From NCBI RefSeq assembly GCF_050942215.1, contig NZ_CP192056.1:806001-870000 (forward strand): a stretch of 64,000 nt of DNA, read 5' to 3'. A model generated the notes under the pieces. That model was not told the origin of the DNA, searched no databases, and was given only the letters and a program-made list of their open reading frames with translations. Shown in pieces: positions 31,492 through 40,764 of the stretch. A program made the position numbers and the translations under genes. Each line of letters begins with the position of its first letter. The first letter of the stretch is position 1. Source of the stretch: Sphaerimonospora sp050942215. GTDB taxonomy: Bacteria > Actinomycetota > Actinomycetes > Streptosporangiales > Streptosporangiaceae.

Positions 31492-32147
31492 GTCCGCTCC
31501 TGCCGTACGGGCAGGGAGACCCGTGCGGCGACGGCCGGGGTGAACGCGCCGTCCTTGTCTTCCTCCCCGGCGAGCCGCCAGTAGTACGACTGGTCCCGCA
31601 CACCGAGCGTGGCGTAGACGAGCCGGCCCACATCCACCCGTATCTCGGGAGGCACCGTGGCCGTGGCCTCCAGCTCGTACTTCACGACGACCGTGGTGGT
31701 GATCCCCGGATGGAGCTGACGGCTCTTGATCCCGTAGCTCAGCACGGTCACGTCGGCGCCGTACTTGCTCTTGATCTCCGGATCGACGCGGAGCAGAGAA
31801 CCGGCGAAGGAGTAGGGGATCTCCGGGATCGCCTTGCCCGGCTCGGGCAGGAGCCCGACGGACGTGGTCGCCTTGCCGAGGTTGGTGACCTTGATGGTGA
31901 TTTTCAGTATGCGCCGGGTCGCGCCGAATTCGCCCTGCTCGATCGTGTCGATCGCCTCGAGGAACTCCGTACGGAACTGCCCCTGGTCGATGACCTGCCC
32001 GGCCGTGACCTGAGCGGGCTTCTTCGGCGGAGCCTCGTCCAGCCCGCCGAAAGCGGCGGTGACGCCGACCCCCGCGGCGGCCAGCGCCGCGGCGACCGGG
32101 ACCAGGACCGGGCGTCGACGGCGGATGCCATGACTGGGTGACGTCAT
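31488..32147 (-). CDS. Membrane-anchored beta-rich protein (paralogue 1)
   Basis: ATG 32147 (MTSPSHGIRRRRPVLVPV) is preferred to a start eight codons upstream. One N-terminal membrane helix (LVPVAAALAAAGVGVTAAFG) is followed by an external domain with FRTEFLEAIDTIEQGE, TRRILKITIKVTNLGKATTS (a typical DUF4352 strand) and HPGITTTVVVKYELEATATV. First gene of the three-gene minus operon; its promoter must lie in the 229-bp gap shared with the divergent pseudo-ATPase gene at 32377. That gap contains two copies of TGATCCCGCCTCCGGC. Function is unknown. Confidence 0.65.
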   Translation of the reverse strand: MTSPSHGIRRRRPVLVPVAAALAAAGVGVTAAFGGLDEAPPKKPAQVTAGQVIDQGQFRTEFLEAIDTIEQGEFGATRRILKITIKVTNLGKATTSVGLLPEPGKAIPEIPYSFAGSLLRVDPEIKSKYGADVTVLSYGIKSRQLHPGITTTVVVKYELEATATVPPEIRVDVGRLVYATLGVRDQSYYWRLAGEEDKDGAFTPAVAARVSLPVRQERT

Positions 32148-32376
32148 GGCAAGCGATGGTAGTACGACCACACTCGCCTCATCTGCCCCGATGATCCGTA
32201 ACCTCGCCGGGGTGCGCCGTGGATCCCGGGACTGTGCCGTTGATCCCGCCTCCGGCGGGACTGTGCTCCTGATCCCGCCTCCGGCAGGAAATAGCGCACG
32301 AATGGCGGGAAGCCCACCCTGACAGGGCTTCCAACTCCTACGCTGGTGATCGAGGCGGACATGGAGGACTGGGCTC

Positions 32377-34482
32377 GTGGGCGACCCGCACCCTGAGCAT
32401 GCCCAGCCTCAGGCAGATCGGATCTACCTGGGCTGGCAGTACGCTCTGCTGTACCCGGATCCCGGACCACCACCGAAGCGTCCGGCCCGGGATGACGTCG
32501 TCGCCGAGGAGGACGCGGCGGGGCAGGACGACGAGTGGCTCCGGCGGGCGCGGCTCCAGGAGGATCTGCTCAACCGCCCGGTACGGATCTTCCGTACCTT
32601 CATGACGGTCGTGACGGCGGTGATCCTCGTCCTCGGCCTGCTGGACCTGCTGGCCTGGCCGCTCGTGCTGCTCGGCCTGGCGGCGGCCGGCGGCATCGCC
32701 GGCATCTGCGCGTACGCCATCAGGCAGGGCAACCGGACCGTCGACGCGCGGGTGAGCCAGCGCAGGGAGCTGGCGCGGCGCGAGCAGGAGCGGCGCCGCC
32801 GCGAGATCGCCAGGGCCCAGGAGGAGCACGCGGCCAGATACCGCGACTGGGCCGAGAAGAAGAACAGGTTCGACCGCCAGCTCACCTGGTACGCGGTGGC
32901 CGTGCCCGACGAGATCGACCGGGTCGACGTGGCGGGCGGGACGCTGCCGGGGTGGTCGGCGCTGATCACGCTGATCGGGGCGACCCGCCTCTACAGCGGG
33001 GGCCATCTGACCGTCCTCGACCTGTCCGAGGGCGCGATCGCCAAGGACCTGATCGAGCTGGCCAGGCGGGGCGGCGACGATCCGCTCGTGTGGGTGCTCC
33101 CGGTCGACCTGCCCCGCCTCGACCTCGGCGCGACGCTCAAGCCCGAGGCGTTCGCCGACGTGCTCGCGCACGTGGTCAGCGTCAGCGAGGAGACGAGCCG
33201 GGACATCGGCTTCGACAACGCGATCCTGGAACGGGTGCTGGAGGTCCTCGGCGAGAACGCGACGATCAGCCAGGTCACCGCGGCGCTTCGGGCCCTGGCC
33301 CAGGTGGGCGACCCGCGCGACGACATGAAATTCGGCCTGCTGACCGCGACCCAGCTCGAACGCATCGGCATGCTCTTCGGCCGGGGGGTCGCCGACCGCG
33401 TGGTCATCGAACGGGCCTGGGCGCTGGAGTCCCAGTTACGCAAGCTGGAGACGCTCGGCACCGAGGCCGTACGGCTGCCGCCGGCCCGGCTGCGCGTGGT
33501 GAGCATGGACCGGCAGGCCGGCGTCTTCGGCAACCGCGTCCTGGGGACGTACGTCGCGACCGCGCTCACGCACATCCTGCGCCAGTCGCCGGCGAGCGAG
33601 CGGCCCTGGTATCACACGATCATCGTGGCCGGGGCGGACAAGCTGCGCGGCGACGTGCTCGACCGGTTGATGGACGCCTGTGAGACCTCGCGTACCGGGC
33701 TCGTCCTCACCTATCGCAGCCTCACTCCGACCGTGCGGGAGCGCCTGGGCCGCGGGCACGCCGCCGTCGCGTTCATGCGCCTGGGCAACGCCGAGGACGC
33801 CCGGGTGGCGAGCGAGCACGTGGGCACCGAGCATCGGCTGCAGCTGGCCCAGCTCACCGAGACGTTCAGCTCGGCGGTCCACGGCGAGGGCGGCTTCTAC
33901 ACCTCCACCGTGGGCGCGGGCCGCCCGAGCCAGGAGGAGAAGGGCGAGGGAGACCTCAGGGAGGACATCACCGAGTCGACCGAATGGGGTCGCCACGCCA
34001 ACACGGTCGCCGAAGGGGTGCTCCAGCGGTCGCGTGAGTTCCTGGTCGAGCCGCACCAGCTTCAGCAGCTCCCCACGACCTCCGTGATCGTCACGCACGC
34101 GACGGCCGAGGGGCGGCAGGTACGGCTGGCCGACGCCAACCCGGCGATCCTCACCCTCCCCAAGACCACGTTGTACGAGTTCGGCGAGGTGCGGCGGGCC
34201 GCGCTGTCCGCCGAGGCTCCGGAGCCCACCGGGCCGGGGGAGCGGAGAGCAGCGGGTGAGCGGGGCACGTCGGGCGAGCGGGGGACCTGGACGCGGGACG
34301 AGAGGGTTTCACCGCCGGGCGAGCCGCCCGTCGCTCCGCCGGCGGAGACCGCCCGGCCGGACGCCGCCCGGTCCGGCGTCGTACGGTCCGACAGGGGGCC
34401 GGCGGATCCTCCGCAGGAGGACGCCCCGCCGCCGAATCTCGGTCCCCCGCCTCAGCGGCTCGACTGGCGCAGGCGGCCATGA
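32377..34482 (+). CDS. Membrane-anchored pseudo-ATPase-like protein, partner of HerA-type ATPase
   Basis: The 701-aa protein has a membrane hairpin near residues 72-115 (FMTVVTAVILVLGLLDLLAW, PLVLLGLAAAGGIAGICAYA) and an Arg/Glu-rich coiled coil (about 120-160). A cytoplasmic domain then mirrors a VirD4/HerA fold. At the P-loop position it reads GGTLPGWS (187-194), where G-x4-G-K-S would need Lys but has Trp193. The putative Walker B strand IIVAGADKL (about 415) lacks the acidic pair. Yet LVLTYRSLTPTVRERLG and AFMRLGNAEDARVASEHVG match the sensor and gate segments of conjugation-type ATPases. The C-terminal 100 residues are Pro/Arg-rich and disordered. Probably a non-hydrolysing partner of the next gene (inference). 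Confidence 0.65.
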   Translation: MGDPHPEHAQPQADRIYLGWQYALLYPDPGPPPKRPARDDVVAEEDAAGQDDEWLRRARLQEDLLNRPVRIFRTFMTVVTAVILVLGLLDLLAWPLVLLGLAAAGGIAGICAYAIRQGNRTVDARVSQRRELARREQERRRREIARAQEEHAARYRDWAEKKNRFDRQLTWYAVAVPDEIDRVDVAGGTLPGWSALITLIGATRLYSGGHLTVLDLSEGAIAKDLIELARRGGDDPLVWVLPVDLPRLDLGATLKPEAFADVLAHVVSVSEETSRDIGFDNAILERVLEVLGENATISQVTAALRALAQVGDPRDDMKFGLLTATQLERIGMLFGRGVADRVVIERAWALESQLRKLETLGTEAVRLPPARLRVVSMDRQAGVFGNRVLGTYVATALTHILRQSPASERPWYHTIIVAGADKLRGDVLDRLMDACETSRTGLVLTYRSLTPTVRERLGRGHAAVAFMRLGNAEDARVASEHVGTEHRLQLAQLTETFSSAVHGEGGFYTSTVGAGRPSQEEKGEGDLREDITESTEWGRHANTVAEGVLQRSREFLVEPHQLQQLPTTSVIVTHATAEGRQVRLADANPAILTLPKTTLYEFGEVRRAALSAEAPEPTGPGERRAAGERGTSGERGTWTRDERVSPPGEPPVAPPAETARPDAARSGVVRSDRGPADPPQEDAPPPNLGPPPQRLDWRRRP

Positions 34483-34578
34483 CACCGTCGGGAACGGGTA
34501 AGGGCATCGTCAACACGGCCATGCGGACATGATCGTTGAAGGAGTCTCTTCCCTGTTCGTCGTCAACTGAGGGATCTC

Positions 34579-37500
34579 ATGCAGCCGTTCCCCCTGAGCG
34601 GGCCGTGGTACCGAATCCAGGCGATCACGGCCCCTTCGCGTAGTTCATCCGCAGAGTGGGACTTCGTCACGGTTCTCCCGGCCGTACTTTCCGCCGCCCA
34701 GCGCAACCGCCCGTTCGTCATCGGCTGGCTTTCCCGGGGCTCGGGCGCGCCGCTCGAACTGATCACCAATGCCGGGCCGCTCACCCCGCCCCGCCAGCCC
34801 AGGCGGGCGGCGGTGTCCGGCGAGGCGCACGTCTCGGGCCCCCAGCCGCTGCTGTTCCCCGGCGGCGCACGCGGGGTGGAGATCGGCGACGAGTGGCTGG
34901 ACGACCTGGCCGATCTCGTGTGGACGCCGTGCCCCGGCCGTCAGGCGCCGCCGTTGTACGGCCGGCGCGAGCCGGAGCCCGACGAGCAGAAGCGGCCGAC
35001 GCTGTTCGAGTCGACGCTGGTCACGCTGATGTCGCGGCCGTTCGGCTGGGTCGTGGTGGCTGAGCCGACCGACCTGCTCGACGACGAGGTCGCCCACCTG
35101 CGCACCCAGCTCAACGTGCTGCGTCAGTACGGTGACGCCTCCGAGCGGTCCCGGTTCGACGCCGAGCGTGCCGAGCGCAGGATGCAGGAGCTCGACGCCT
35201 TCCGCGAGGCCGGGCTGTGGAACGTGCGGGTGCTCGCCGGCGCCGCCGGGCCCGACGAGCTGCGTCAGATCGCGCCCGTGCTCGTCGGTTCCGTGGAGAT
35301 GAGCCATCACCCCTACCGGCTGCGCAGCGTGATGTCCCTGGCCGCCCTCTCCGGTGGAGCCGATCGCGGTCACACGGGTGGTCCGGTGTACGGCTTCGCC
35401 GAGGCGCTGGCGGTCAACCTCCAGGACCCGGCCGACCCCGCCGACGGGGCGTCCGCGCCGTTCGCTGCCACGGCGGGGGCGCTCGCCGCGCTCGCCGGAC
35501 TGCCGCGGCGGGAGGTGCCGGGCGTACGGGTGCTGGACGCGGGGTTCTTCGACGTGACCAGCGAGGCCGAGGTGGAGGGCTCGGGCGGGCTGATCGATCT
35601 CGGCACGATCGTCGACGGGCAGGACCGGGCGGTCGGGACGTTCCGGGTGCCGCTGGCCACGCTCAACCGTCACGCCTTCGTCACGGGGGCCACCGGCTCG
35701 GGCAAGTCCCAGACCGTCAGGCACCTGCTCGAACAGCTCACCGAGGCGGGGATCCCGTGGTTGGCGATCGAGCCGGCCAAGTCCGAGTACGCCGCCATGG
35801 CCGGCCGGGTCGAGCACCTGGCCCCGGTGACCGTGATCAATCCGTCGGCGCCCGACAACGTGCCGATAAGCGTCAACCCGCTGGCGCCCGAGCCGGGCTA
35901 TCCCGTCCAGGCGCACATCGACATGGTCCGCGCGCTCTTCATGGCCGCCTTCGACGCCGAGGAGCCGTTCCCGCAGATCATGTCGCTCGCGCTGCAGCGG
36001 GTCTACGAGGCCAACGGATGGGACGTGGTCACCGGGGGAGGCGTCCCCGGCGCTGCCGTACAACCCGCGGTGCCGACCCTGGAGCAGCTCCAGCAGCACG
36101 CGCTCGAGGTGATCCAGGAGATCGGCTACGGCAACGAGGTCCAGGCCGACGTCGAGGGGTTCATCAGCCTGCGGCTGCGCAGCCTGCGGGTGGGCAGCGC
36201 GGGCAGGTTCTTCGAGGGCGGCCACCCCGCCGACATCGGCGGGCTGCTCCAGCGCAACGTCGTGCTCGCGATCGAGGACGTCGCCAACGACGAGGACAAG
36301 GCGTTCCTGATGGGCACGCTGATCATCAGGATCGTCGAGCACCTGCGGATGCGGGCCAGGCAGGAGACGCGGCACGAGGGCGGGCCCCCCGGGCTGCGCC
36401 ACGTCATCGTGATCGAGGAGGCGCACCGGCTGCTGCGCGACCGCGGCGCACGGCGCGCCTCCACCCACGCGGTCGAGCTGCTCGCCGGAATGCTCGCCGA
36501 GATCAGGGCGTACGGCGAGGGCATCATCGTGGCCGAGCAGATCCCCACCAAGCTGGTGTCCGACGTGGTGAAGAACACCGCGCTCAAGGTCGTGCACCGG
36601 CTTCCCGCCGAGGACGACCGGCAACTGGTGGGAGCGGCGATGAACCTGAGCGAGGACCAGTCCCGTCAGGTCGTCTCGCTCCAGCCGGGGCACGCCGCGG
36701 TCTTCGCCGACGGCATGGACCGGCCGCTGCGGGTGCACGTGCCGCTGGGGGAGCAGCGGGAGCGTCTGATGGTCGGCCCGGTGCCGCCGATACACGGCCG
36801 CCGCTCGGCCGCCTGCGGCGACGCGTGCCGTACGGGCAAGGCGTGCACGCTGGTCGAGCTGCGGGAGGCCGATCTGCTCGCGGTCGCGCCCGAATGGGCC
36901 TGGCTGCGCATCTGGACCGACACGGTGATCCTGGCATTCGTGACGAACCGGTCGCTGCCCGGGGTGCCGCGCGTCCTGTCCGACGACTGGGCGGAGCTGC
37001 CGCCCAGGCGGCGCGAGTGCCTGCTGGCCACGCTGATCGAGCGGGCGGTCGCCGCCCGCGCCTGGTCGCTGCGCACGTGGGTCGACCCGACGCTGCTGAC
37101 CGCGAAGGCGGCCGAGGTCGCGGCCGGGCTGCTCGGCCGGCCGGACGGGACGCCGCCGATGCGCGCCGGTGAGCGCCCGGGGCCCTCCTGGGTGATTCCG
37201 CAGATCCGCTGGCTGCACGAGGTGGACAGGCTGTTCCCGTTCGGCCGCCCGGCGCCCGACCTGCGCAGCCCGGCCCCCGCGATGGAATATCCCCTGTTCG
37301 GCACCGAGTGGGCCAGGACCTCGGGCGCCGCACGATCCGGGGGCGAGCCGGCGGCGGATGGGCGCGACGGAGCCGTGGCGGTGAGCGTACGCACCGAGCT
37401 GCTCGGCCACCGGGCCAAGGCGCTACGCCATCACCCGCTGTCGATGGAGGTCGACCGCAACCGGGCGCTGGCCTGGCGGGTGATCCTCGGCGACGACGAG

Positions 37501-37701
37501 CACGAGGGCGTCCAGCGCGACGTGACCACCGTCGCGATCGCGGTGGAGCCGCGCGACCGGATCAAGTACGTCGCCCAGACGATGGCGGCCGGCTGGCTGG
37601 AGACCGTGCTGTCGTGGCCGCGCCGCTTCGTGCTCCCCTTCGACGGGGAGACCCCCGCCGAGCTGTCCTTCACCGGCCCCGATGGCCCGGTACCGTCCTG
37701 A
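34579..37701 (+). CDS. HerA/DUF87-type P-loop ATPase, 1040 aa
   Basis: The protein has an N-terminal beta/alpha region (1-330), a Walker A GATGSGKSQTVRHLLEQL (about 371-388) and WLAIEPAKSEYAAMAGRVEH. VPISVNPLAPEPGYPVQAHI follows, then Walker B HVIVIEEAHRLLRDR (about 607-621), an Arg/Gln sensor IIVAEQIPTKLVSDVVKNTA and LPAEDDRQLVGAAMNLSEDQ, the usual HerA/VirB4 order. After the core is a Cys cluster AACGDACRTGKACTLVEL (about 744-761) that may bind metal. The C-terminal 280 residues match nothing I know. It follows the pseudo-ATPase gene by 96 bp on the same strand. DNA or protein translocation is the family theme; the actual substrate is unknown. Confidence 0.85.
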   Translation: MQPFPLSGPWYRIQAITAPSRSSSAEWDFVTVLPAVLSAAQRNRPFVIGWLSRGSGAPLELITNAGPLTPPRQPRRAAVSGEAHVSGPQPLLFPGGARGVEIGDEWLDDLADLVWTPCPGRQAPPLYGRREPEPDEQKRPTLFESTLVTLMSRPFGWVVVAEPTDLLDDEVAHLRTQLNVLRQYGDASERSRFDAERAERRMQELDAFREAGLWNVRVLAGAAGPDELRQIAPVLVGSVEMSHHPYRLRSVMSLAALSGGADRGHTGGPVYGFAEALAVNLQDPADPADGASAPFAATAGALAALAGLPRREVPGVRVLDAGFFDVTSEAEVEGSGGLIDLGTIVDGQDRAVGTFRVPLATLNRHAFVTGATGSGKSQTVRHLLEQLTEAGIPWLAIEPAKSEYAAMAGRVEHLAPVTVINPSAPDNVPISVNPLAPEPGYPVQAHIDMVRALFMAAFDAEEPFPQIMSLALQRVYEANGWDVVTGGGVPGAAVQPAVPTLEQLQQHALEVIQEIGYGNEVQADVEGFISLRLRSLRVGSAGRFFEGGHPADIGGLLQRNVVLAIEDVANDEDKAFLMGTLIIRIVEHLRMRARQETRHEGGPPGLRHVIVIEEAHRLLRDRGARRASTHAVELLAGMLAEIRAYGEGIIVAEQIPTKLVSDVVKNTALKVVHRLPAEDDRQLVGAAMNLSEDQSRQVVSLQPGHAAVFADGMDRPLRVHVPLGEQRERLMVGPVPPIHGRRSAACGDACRTGKACTLVELREADLLAVAPEWAWLRIWTDTVILAFVTNRSLPGVPRVLSDDWAELPPRRRECLLATLIERAVAARAWSLRTWVDPTLLTAKAAEVAAGLLGRPDGTPPMRAGERPGPSWVIPQIRWLHEVDRLFPFGRPAPDLRSPAPAMEYPLFGTEWARTSGAARSGGEPAADGRDGAVAVSVRTELLGHRAKALRHHPLSMEVDRNRALAWRVILGDDEHEGVQRDVTTVAIAVEPRDRIKYVAQTMAAGWLETVLSWPRRFVLPFDGETPAELSFTGPDGPVPS

Positions 37702-37777
37702 ACGACGCCCCGAGAATCCGGGGCCGGCCCCGGCACGCGTCGAATGACCTGGCGGGAGGGGCACTAGGATCACGGGC

Positions 37778-39013
37778 ATGAGTCAGCTTCCGTTGCGGGC
37801 GCAGCTTGCCAGTGCCCTCGGCCGTACGGCGGCGACGCTGTCGCGGGCCACCGGACGCGGTGACGGTTCGGTCATCGGCGGCAGGGTGGGCCTGATGCTG
37901 GAGCCCGACCTGCTGCGCAAGCTCGCGGCGGACCGCAAGCTCGTGCTGGTCAGCGCCACGAACGGCAAGACCACCACGACGCGGTTGATCACCTCGGCGC
38001 TGCAGGAGCTCGGCGACGTCGCGACCAACGCCTTCGGCGCCAACATGCCGGCGGGGCACGTCTCGGCGCTCGCCGCCGCCAAGGACGCTCCGTACGGCGT
38101 GCTGGAGGTCGACGAGAAGTACCTCCCCGAGGTGCTCGACACGACCGGGGCCGGGATCGTCTGCCTCATGAACCTCAGCCGCGACCAGATGGACCGGGCC
38201 GGTGAGATCTGGCTGCTCGCCCAGAAGTGGCGTCGCGCACTCAGCGGCAAACCGGCTCATGTGATCGCCAACTGCGACGACCCGCTGGTGACGTGGGGGG
38301 CCTCCACCGCCGCCAGGGTCACCTGGGTGGCGGCCGGGCAGCGCTGGCGCGAGGACTCCTGGTGCTGCCCGGAGTGCGGCGGCCCGCTCGACCGGTCCGC
38401 GTCCGGGGCCGCCTGGGCCTGCCGTGAGTGCACCTTCCACCGTCCCGAGCCCAACTGGGTGCTCGACGGGGAGGACGTCGTCGACCCGCGCGGCGCCCGC
38501 TGGCGGCTCGACATCCAGCTTCCCGGGGAGGCCAACCGGTCGAACGCCGCGATGGCGCTGGCGGTCGCCGAGACGTTCTGGGTCGATCCGGCCCGGGCGC
38601 TGCCCAGGTTGCGCCTGGTCACCTCGGTCGCCGGGCGTTACACCATGGTCGAGCGCGACGGCCGCGCGCTGCGGCTGCTGCTGGCGAAGAATCCGGCCGG
38701 CTGGCTGGAGGCGTTCGACGTCGCCGATCCCGCGCTGCCGATCATCCTGTCGGTGAACGCGCAGGGCCCCGACGGCCGCGACACCTCCTGGCTCTGGGAC
38801 ATCGACTACCGCATCCTGGCCGACCGTCCCGTGCTCGTGACCGGGGAGCGGCGCCTCGACCTGGCGCTGCGGCTCACCGTGGCCGGCGTGCCGTTCCAGC
38901 TCTGCGACTCGTTCCAGCAGGCGACGGCGCTCGTGCCGCCCGGCCGGGTCGATGTGATCGCCAACTACACCGCATTCCAGCAGATCCGAGCGGAGTTCGG
39001 CCGTGCAGTCTGA
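37778..39013 (+). CDS. murT: Lipid II isoglutaminyl synthase, MurT subunit
   Basis: The 411-aa Mur-ligase-like protein has the P-loop SATNGKTTTTRLITSAL (Gly-Lys at 63-64), the central ANCDDPLVTWG, and a zinc ribbon inserted in the middle domain (CCPECGG at 196-202 and CRECTF at 215-220), which marks MurT. DUF1727 forms the C-terminal domain (RYTMVERDGRALRLLLAKNP, DIDYRILADRPVLVTGERRL). With GatD it amidates the D-Glu of lipid II stem peptides in the cytoplasm. Overlaps gatD by 11 bp. Confidence 0.95.
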   Translation: MSQLPLRAQLASALGRTAATLSRATGRGDGSVIGGRVGLMLEPDLLRKLAADRKLVLVSATNGKTTTTRLITSALQELGDVATNAFGANMPAGHVSALAAAKDAPYGVLEVDEKYLPEVLDTTGAGIVCLMNLSRDQMDRAGEIWLLAQKWRRALSGKPAHVIANCDDPLVTWGASTAARVTWVAAGQRWREDSWCCPECGGPLDRSASGAAWACRECTFHRPEPNWVLDGEDVVDPRGARWRLDIQLPGEANRSNAAMALAVAETFWVDPARALPRLRLVTSVAGRYTMVERDGRALRLLLAKNPAGWLEAFDVADPALPIILSVNAQGPDGRDTSWLWDIDYRILADRPVLVTGERRLDLALRLTVAGVPFQLCDSFQQATALVPPGRVDVIANYTAFQQIRAEFGRAV

Positions 39014-39716
39014 ATTGTCCATCGTCTGGATTTATCCGGACCTGCTCAGCACGTACGGAGACCAGGGCAACGTACTGGTGCTGGAGCACCGGGCCCGGGC
39101 CCGGGGCATCGCGACCCGGACGGTCCACGTCCGCTCCGCGGATCCGGTGCCGCAGTACGGGAACATCTACCTGATCGGCGGTGGCGAGGACCGTCCCCAG
39201 ATCCTCGGCGCCGAGCGGTTGCGCAGGGACGGCGGACTGCGGGCGGCCGTGGCGCACGGTGCGGCCCTGCTGGCGGTCTGCGCCGGCTACCAGATCATGG
39301 GAACGGTGTTCGGCGGCGAGGACGGCCGGCCGGTGGAGGGCATCGGACTGCTCGACATCAGCTCGGGCCGGGGCGAGCGGCGCGCGGTGGGCGAGCTGGT
39401 CGCCGACGTCGATCCGGCCCTCGGCGGCCTGCCCAGGCTGACCGGGTTCGAGAACCACATGGGCGTCACCAGGCTCGGCCCCGGTGTCCGGCCGCTCTCC
39501 CGGACGATCGTCGGGACCGGCAACGGCGACGGCACGGAGGGCTGCTACGCGGGCCGAATCATCGGGACCTACCTGCACGGCCCCGCGCTCGCACGCAACC
39601 CCGCGCTCGCCGACCTGCTGCTCAGCTGGGTCGTCGGGCCGCTCGCTCCGGTGGACGACCACTGGTATCAGCGGCTGCGCGATGAACGCCTCGCGGCGGC
39701 GCTGCCTCCCGCCTGA
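39003..39716 (+). CDS. gatD: Lipid II isoglutaminyl synthase, GatD glutaminase subunit
   Basis: The 237-aa class-I-type glutamine amidotransferase has the nucleophile Cys93 in LLAVCAGYQIMG, IYLIGGGEDRPQ, and the catalytic His192 in GTYLHGPALARNP. GatD releases ammonia from glutamine and passes it to MurT. The GTG/ATG overlap with murT secures equal synthesis. The N-terminus SIVWIYPDLLSTYGDQGNVL is family-typical. Confidence 0.95.
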   Translation: MQSELSIVWIYPDLLSTYGDQGNVLVLEHRARARGIATRTVHVRSADPVPQYGNIYLIGGGEDRPQILGAERLRRDGGLRAAVAHGAALLAVCAGYQIMGTVFGGEDGRPVEGIGLLDISSGRGERRAVGELVADVDPALGGLPRLTGFENHMGVTRLGPGVRPLSRTIVGTGNGDGTEGCYAGRIIGTYLHGPALARNPALADLLLSWVVGPLAPVDDHWYQRLRDERLAAALPPA

Positions 39717-39784
39717 GCCCGTCGCACTGGGCTCGTCACACTGGGCTCGTCACACTGGGCCCCGCCGGGCGGGCCCCGGGGACG

Positions 39785-40147
39785 TCAGTAGACCAGGGCC
39801 TGGGTATCCTCGGTGAGGATCTCCTCGACGAACGTCGGGGCCCCGGCGATCCGCACGCCGTCGATGACGTCGTCGACGGTGATGCCTCGGCGGGCGGCGC
39901 ACTGCGTGCACAGCGTGACCATGCCCGCCGCGAGCACCGCGTCGAGCAGGTCCTGCAGCGGCGGCGCCTCCGCCAGGGAGAACTCCTTGGCCCGACCGGG
40001 CAGTGCGAACCACGAGGATTCGCCGGCCAGCCAGAGCGAGACCGGTACGCCGGAGGCGAGGGCGGCCGCCGCGACGGTGAACGCCTGGTTGCAGCGCTCC
40101 GGTGCGTCGGCTCCGGCTGTCACCTTGATCACCAGTGCTCTTGCCAT
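39785..40147 (-). CDS. DsrE-family protein
   Basis: The 120-aa protein has the DsrE/DsrF-like flavodoxin fold: MARALVIKVTAGADAPERCN, LASGVPVSLWLAGESSWFAL and a Cys-containing loop MVTLCTQCAARRGITVDDV at the position used for sulfur carriage in TusD/DsrE, then IAGAPTFVEEILTEDTQALV. Two Cys in C-x-x-C rather than the single TusD Cys suggest a variant; a sulfur-relay role is not proven. Convergent with gatD. Confidence 0.8.
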   Translation of the reverse strand: MARALVIKVTAGADAPERCNQAFTVAAAALASGVPVSLWLAGESSWFALPGRAKEFSLAEAPPLQDLLDAVLAAGMVTLCTQCAARRGITVDDVIDGVRIAGAPTFVEEILTEDTQALVY

Positions 40148-40256
40148 GTTCGCAGCCTAGCTCCTGGGTCTCCGGGCGGCGGCGTCACCTGCCCCACGAT
40201 GCCTATGCGGGGTCTGACGGCTCCGAGCGGTGCCGTACGGCTTCTAAGCTCGTTCC

Positions 40257-40760
40257 ATGGAGCAACATCCAGACCTTGAGCCGATCGCCTTCCTCCTTGG
40301 CCGCTGGGAGGGAGCCGGTGTGATCGGCTATCCGACGATGGAGAGCGCCAACTTCGGGCAGGAGGTGGTGTTCGGGCACAACGGAAAGCCGTTCCTCACC
40401 TACGAGAGCCGGACCTGGCTGCTGGACGCCGAGGGCGCCAAGGTTCGCCCGCTGGCCAGGGAGTCGGGTTTCTGGCGGATCCAGCCCGAGCGCCAGCTGG
40501 AGGTCTGCCTCGCCCATCCCACCGGGATCGTGGAGATCTACGTGGGCGAGGTCGTCTTCCACAAGATCGAGCTGCGTACCGACATCGTCGCGCGCACCGC
40601 GACGTCCAAGGAATACAGCGCGGGGCACCGGCTCTACGGCCTGGTGAACGGCAACCTCATGTACGCCTATGACATGGCGGCCGTCGGACACCCGCTGCAG
40701 TCGCACGCGTCGGCCGAGCTGAAGAAGGTCGCCGACTTCGCCCCGGAGACCGACGCCTGA
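40257..40760 (+). CDS. Nitrobindin-like heme protein (FABP-like, DUF1794)
   Basis: The 167-aa ten-stranded barrel protein has the opening LEPIAFLLGRWEGAGVIGYP (the conserved G-x-W-x-G-x-G) and IQPERQLEVCLAHPTGIVEI, with the conserved distal segment SAGHRLYGLVNGNLMYAYDM; the C-terminal HASAELKK contains the likely proximal His. Actinobacterial members bind ferric heme and isomerise peroxynitrite to nitrate. Length is usual. A poly-A run and a perfect inverted repeat follow the stop directly. Confidence 0.9.
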   Translation: MEQHPDLEPIAFLLGRWEGAGVIGYPTMESANFGQEVVFGHNGKPFLTYESRTWLLDAEGAKVRPLARESGFWRIQPERQLEVCLAHPTGIVEIYVGEVVFHKIELRTDIVARTATSKEYSAGHRLYGLVNGNLMYAYDMAAVGHPLQSHASAELKKVADFAPETDA

Positions 40761-40764
40761 CGCG

